From: Streptosporangiaceae bacterium
GTDB taxonomy: Bacteria; Actinomycetota; Actinomycetes; Streptosporangiales; Streptosporangiaceae
Length of the DNA stretch: 14,231 nt
NCBI GenBank assembly: GCA_030041195.1
Contig: JASHOI010000328.1
Span: 1 to 14,231, forward strand
Direction of reading: 5' to 3'
The translations under genes and the position numbers were made by a program. This document shows, piece after piece, positions 13,697 to 14,231 of this stretch (the stretch's first letter is position 1; every line of letters starts with the position of its first letter). Below the pieces are notes generated by a model that saw only the letters and a list, made by a program, of their open reading frames with translations, did not search any database and was not told the DNA's origin.

Positions 13697-13713
13697 GTCT
13701 GGGTCGCCCAGAC
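13697..13713. promoter_or_regulatory. Dyad GTCTGGG-TCG-CCCAGAC upstream of the ATPase regulator
   Basis: A perfect 7-bp inverted repeat with a 3-bp centre, 34-50 nt before the ATG at 13747. Its half-site core CTGGGTCG recurs 33 bp downstream at 13732-13739, about three helical turns away, on the same face of the DNA. Candidate operator for the downstream gene. Confidence 0.45.
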
Positions 13714-13746
13714 TGCGGGGATGAGGCTTGCCTGGGTCGGGCACTG

Positions 13747-14231
13747 ATGGCGCCGGAGCTAGTCGGGCGGGACCCGGAGATCGCGGTGGTGGAGTCGCTG
13801 CTGGCCGGTATCGGCGAGGCCGACGGGTCGTTGCTGGTGCTCGGCGATCCGGGGATAGGAAAGTCCGCGCTGGCGGCGGTGGCCGGCCGGCGCGCGGCCG
13901 ATCGCGGGATGCGGGTCCTGGCCTGCACGGGTGTCCCGGGCGAGGCGCACCTGTCGTTTGCCGGGCTGCATCAGCTTTTGCGGCCGGTGCTGGCCGAGGC
14001 CAGCGGGCTGCCGCGCGGCCAGCGGGCCGCGCTGCTGACTGCCCTGGGGGTGGGCGAGGAGGAGGTGTCTGCGGCCCTGCCGCTGGTCGGGCTGGCCACC
14101 TTGGAACTGCTGGCCGCCGGGGCCGGGCGGGCACCGGTGCTGGTGATCGCCGAAGACGTGCACTGGCTGGATTCCTCCACGTGCGAGGTGCTGGCGTTCG
14201 TGAGCCGCCGGCTGGGCGCGGACCCGATCGG
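13747..14231 (+). CDS. AAA-type ATPase domain, probable LuxR/LAL-family regulator, N-terminal part (runs off right edge)
   Basis: 161 codons are visible with no stop. MAPELVGRDPEIAVVESLL is the usual opening of LAL-type regulators (large ATP-binding LuxR proteins). The Walker A is GDPGIGKS (34-41), then SFAGLHQLLRPVL, typical of this family, and the Walker B is VLVIAEDVHWLDSS (about 130-143). Full-length members are about 900 residues with a C-terminal LuxR helix-turn-helix that would lie beyond the edge; an adenylate-cyclase-type or plain ATPase protein is also possible. Start is ATG 13747; the ribosome-binding site is poor. A short ORF (ATG 13721 to TGA 13745-13747) shares a base with it and could couple translation. 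It may regulate the divergent MFS unit. Confidence 0.85.
   Translation, partial: MAPELVGRDPEIAVVESLLAGIGEADGSLLVLGDPGIGKSALAAVAGRRAADRGMRVLACTGVPGEAHLSFAGLHQLLRPVLAEASGLPRGQRAALLTALGVGEEEVSAALPLVGLATLELLAAGAGRAPVLVIAEDVHWLDSSTCEVLAFVSRRLGADPI

Larger units (their letters stand above)
13411..13746. other. Dyad-rich divergent intergenic region
   Basis: About 336 bp between the small ORF/MFS unit (minus) and the ATPase regulator (plus). It contains three perfect inverted repeats (13482-13495, 13592-13611, 13697-13713) and a repeated CTGGGTCG at 13699 and 13732. Open frames here show no protein-like character. It probably holds both promoters and their operators, but no -35/-10 pair stands out. 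Confidence 0.55.

Noticed and set aside
8405..14231. Biosynthetic cluster, phage or integrative element
   Set aside because: No synthase, integrase, transposase, replication or conjugation gene is seen; methyltransferase, exporter and LAL-type regulator alone are not enough.

Overview
High-GC actinobacterial chromosome. Nearly all codons end in G or C, GTG starts are frequent, and the left half reproduces a gene neighbourhood known from Mycobacterium and Streptomyces (cell-division gene sepX/glpR, rimJ-like acetyltransferase, moeA/glp, galU, 5-FCL, fmdB-like ruc). A filamentous actinomycete is likely; the sequence does not fix a genus.

Left conserved block (1-6557). On the minus strand, reading leftwards from 4649: galU, moeA (glp-type), moaC, mogA, a rimJ-like N-acetyltransferase, then the start of a sepX/glpR-like membrane protein that runs off the left edge. 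The first four genes overlap by 1-4 nt, so they are probably translated as a coupled unit. It joins UDP-glucose supply, molybdenum cofactor synthesis and, through glp and sepX/glpR, septum formation. On the plus strand, starting only 33 nt from galU, come 5-formyltetrahydrofolate cyclo-ligase, a zinc-ribbon protein of the FmdB/Ruc type behind a strong CIRCE (HrcA) heat-shock operator match, and an MTA phosphorylase. A long terminator hairpin closes the block at 6599-6636.

Middle (6690-8477). A CGNR zinc-finger regulator with a probably leaderless transcript has a 23-bp palindrome lying between its -35 and -10. It overlaps by 4 nt a DMT/EamA exporter gene. A tRNA-Arg(CCU) gene follows.

Right part (8439-14231), more accessory in character. 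On the minus strand are a DJ-1/PfpI protein and a GNAT acetyltransferase whose last codons are antisense to the tRNA. A divergent SAM methyltransferase follows on the plus strand. A minus-strand unit then contains a 39-codon small ORF, an MFS exporter and a signal-bearing seven-repeat beta-propeller-like protein. A dyad-rich intergenic region of about 340 bp separates this unit from a plus-strand AAA ATPase of the LuxR/LAL regulator type, truncated by the right edge. No integrase, transposase, CRISPR array or complete biosynthetic cluster is visible.
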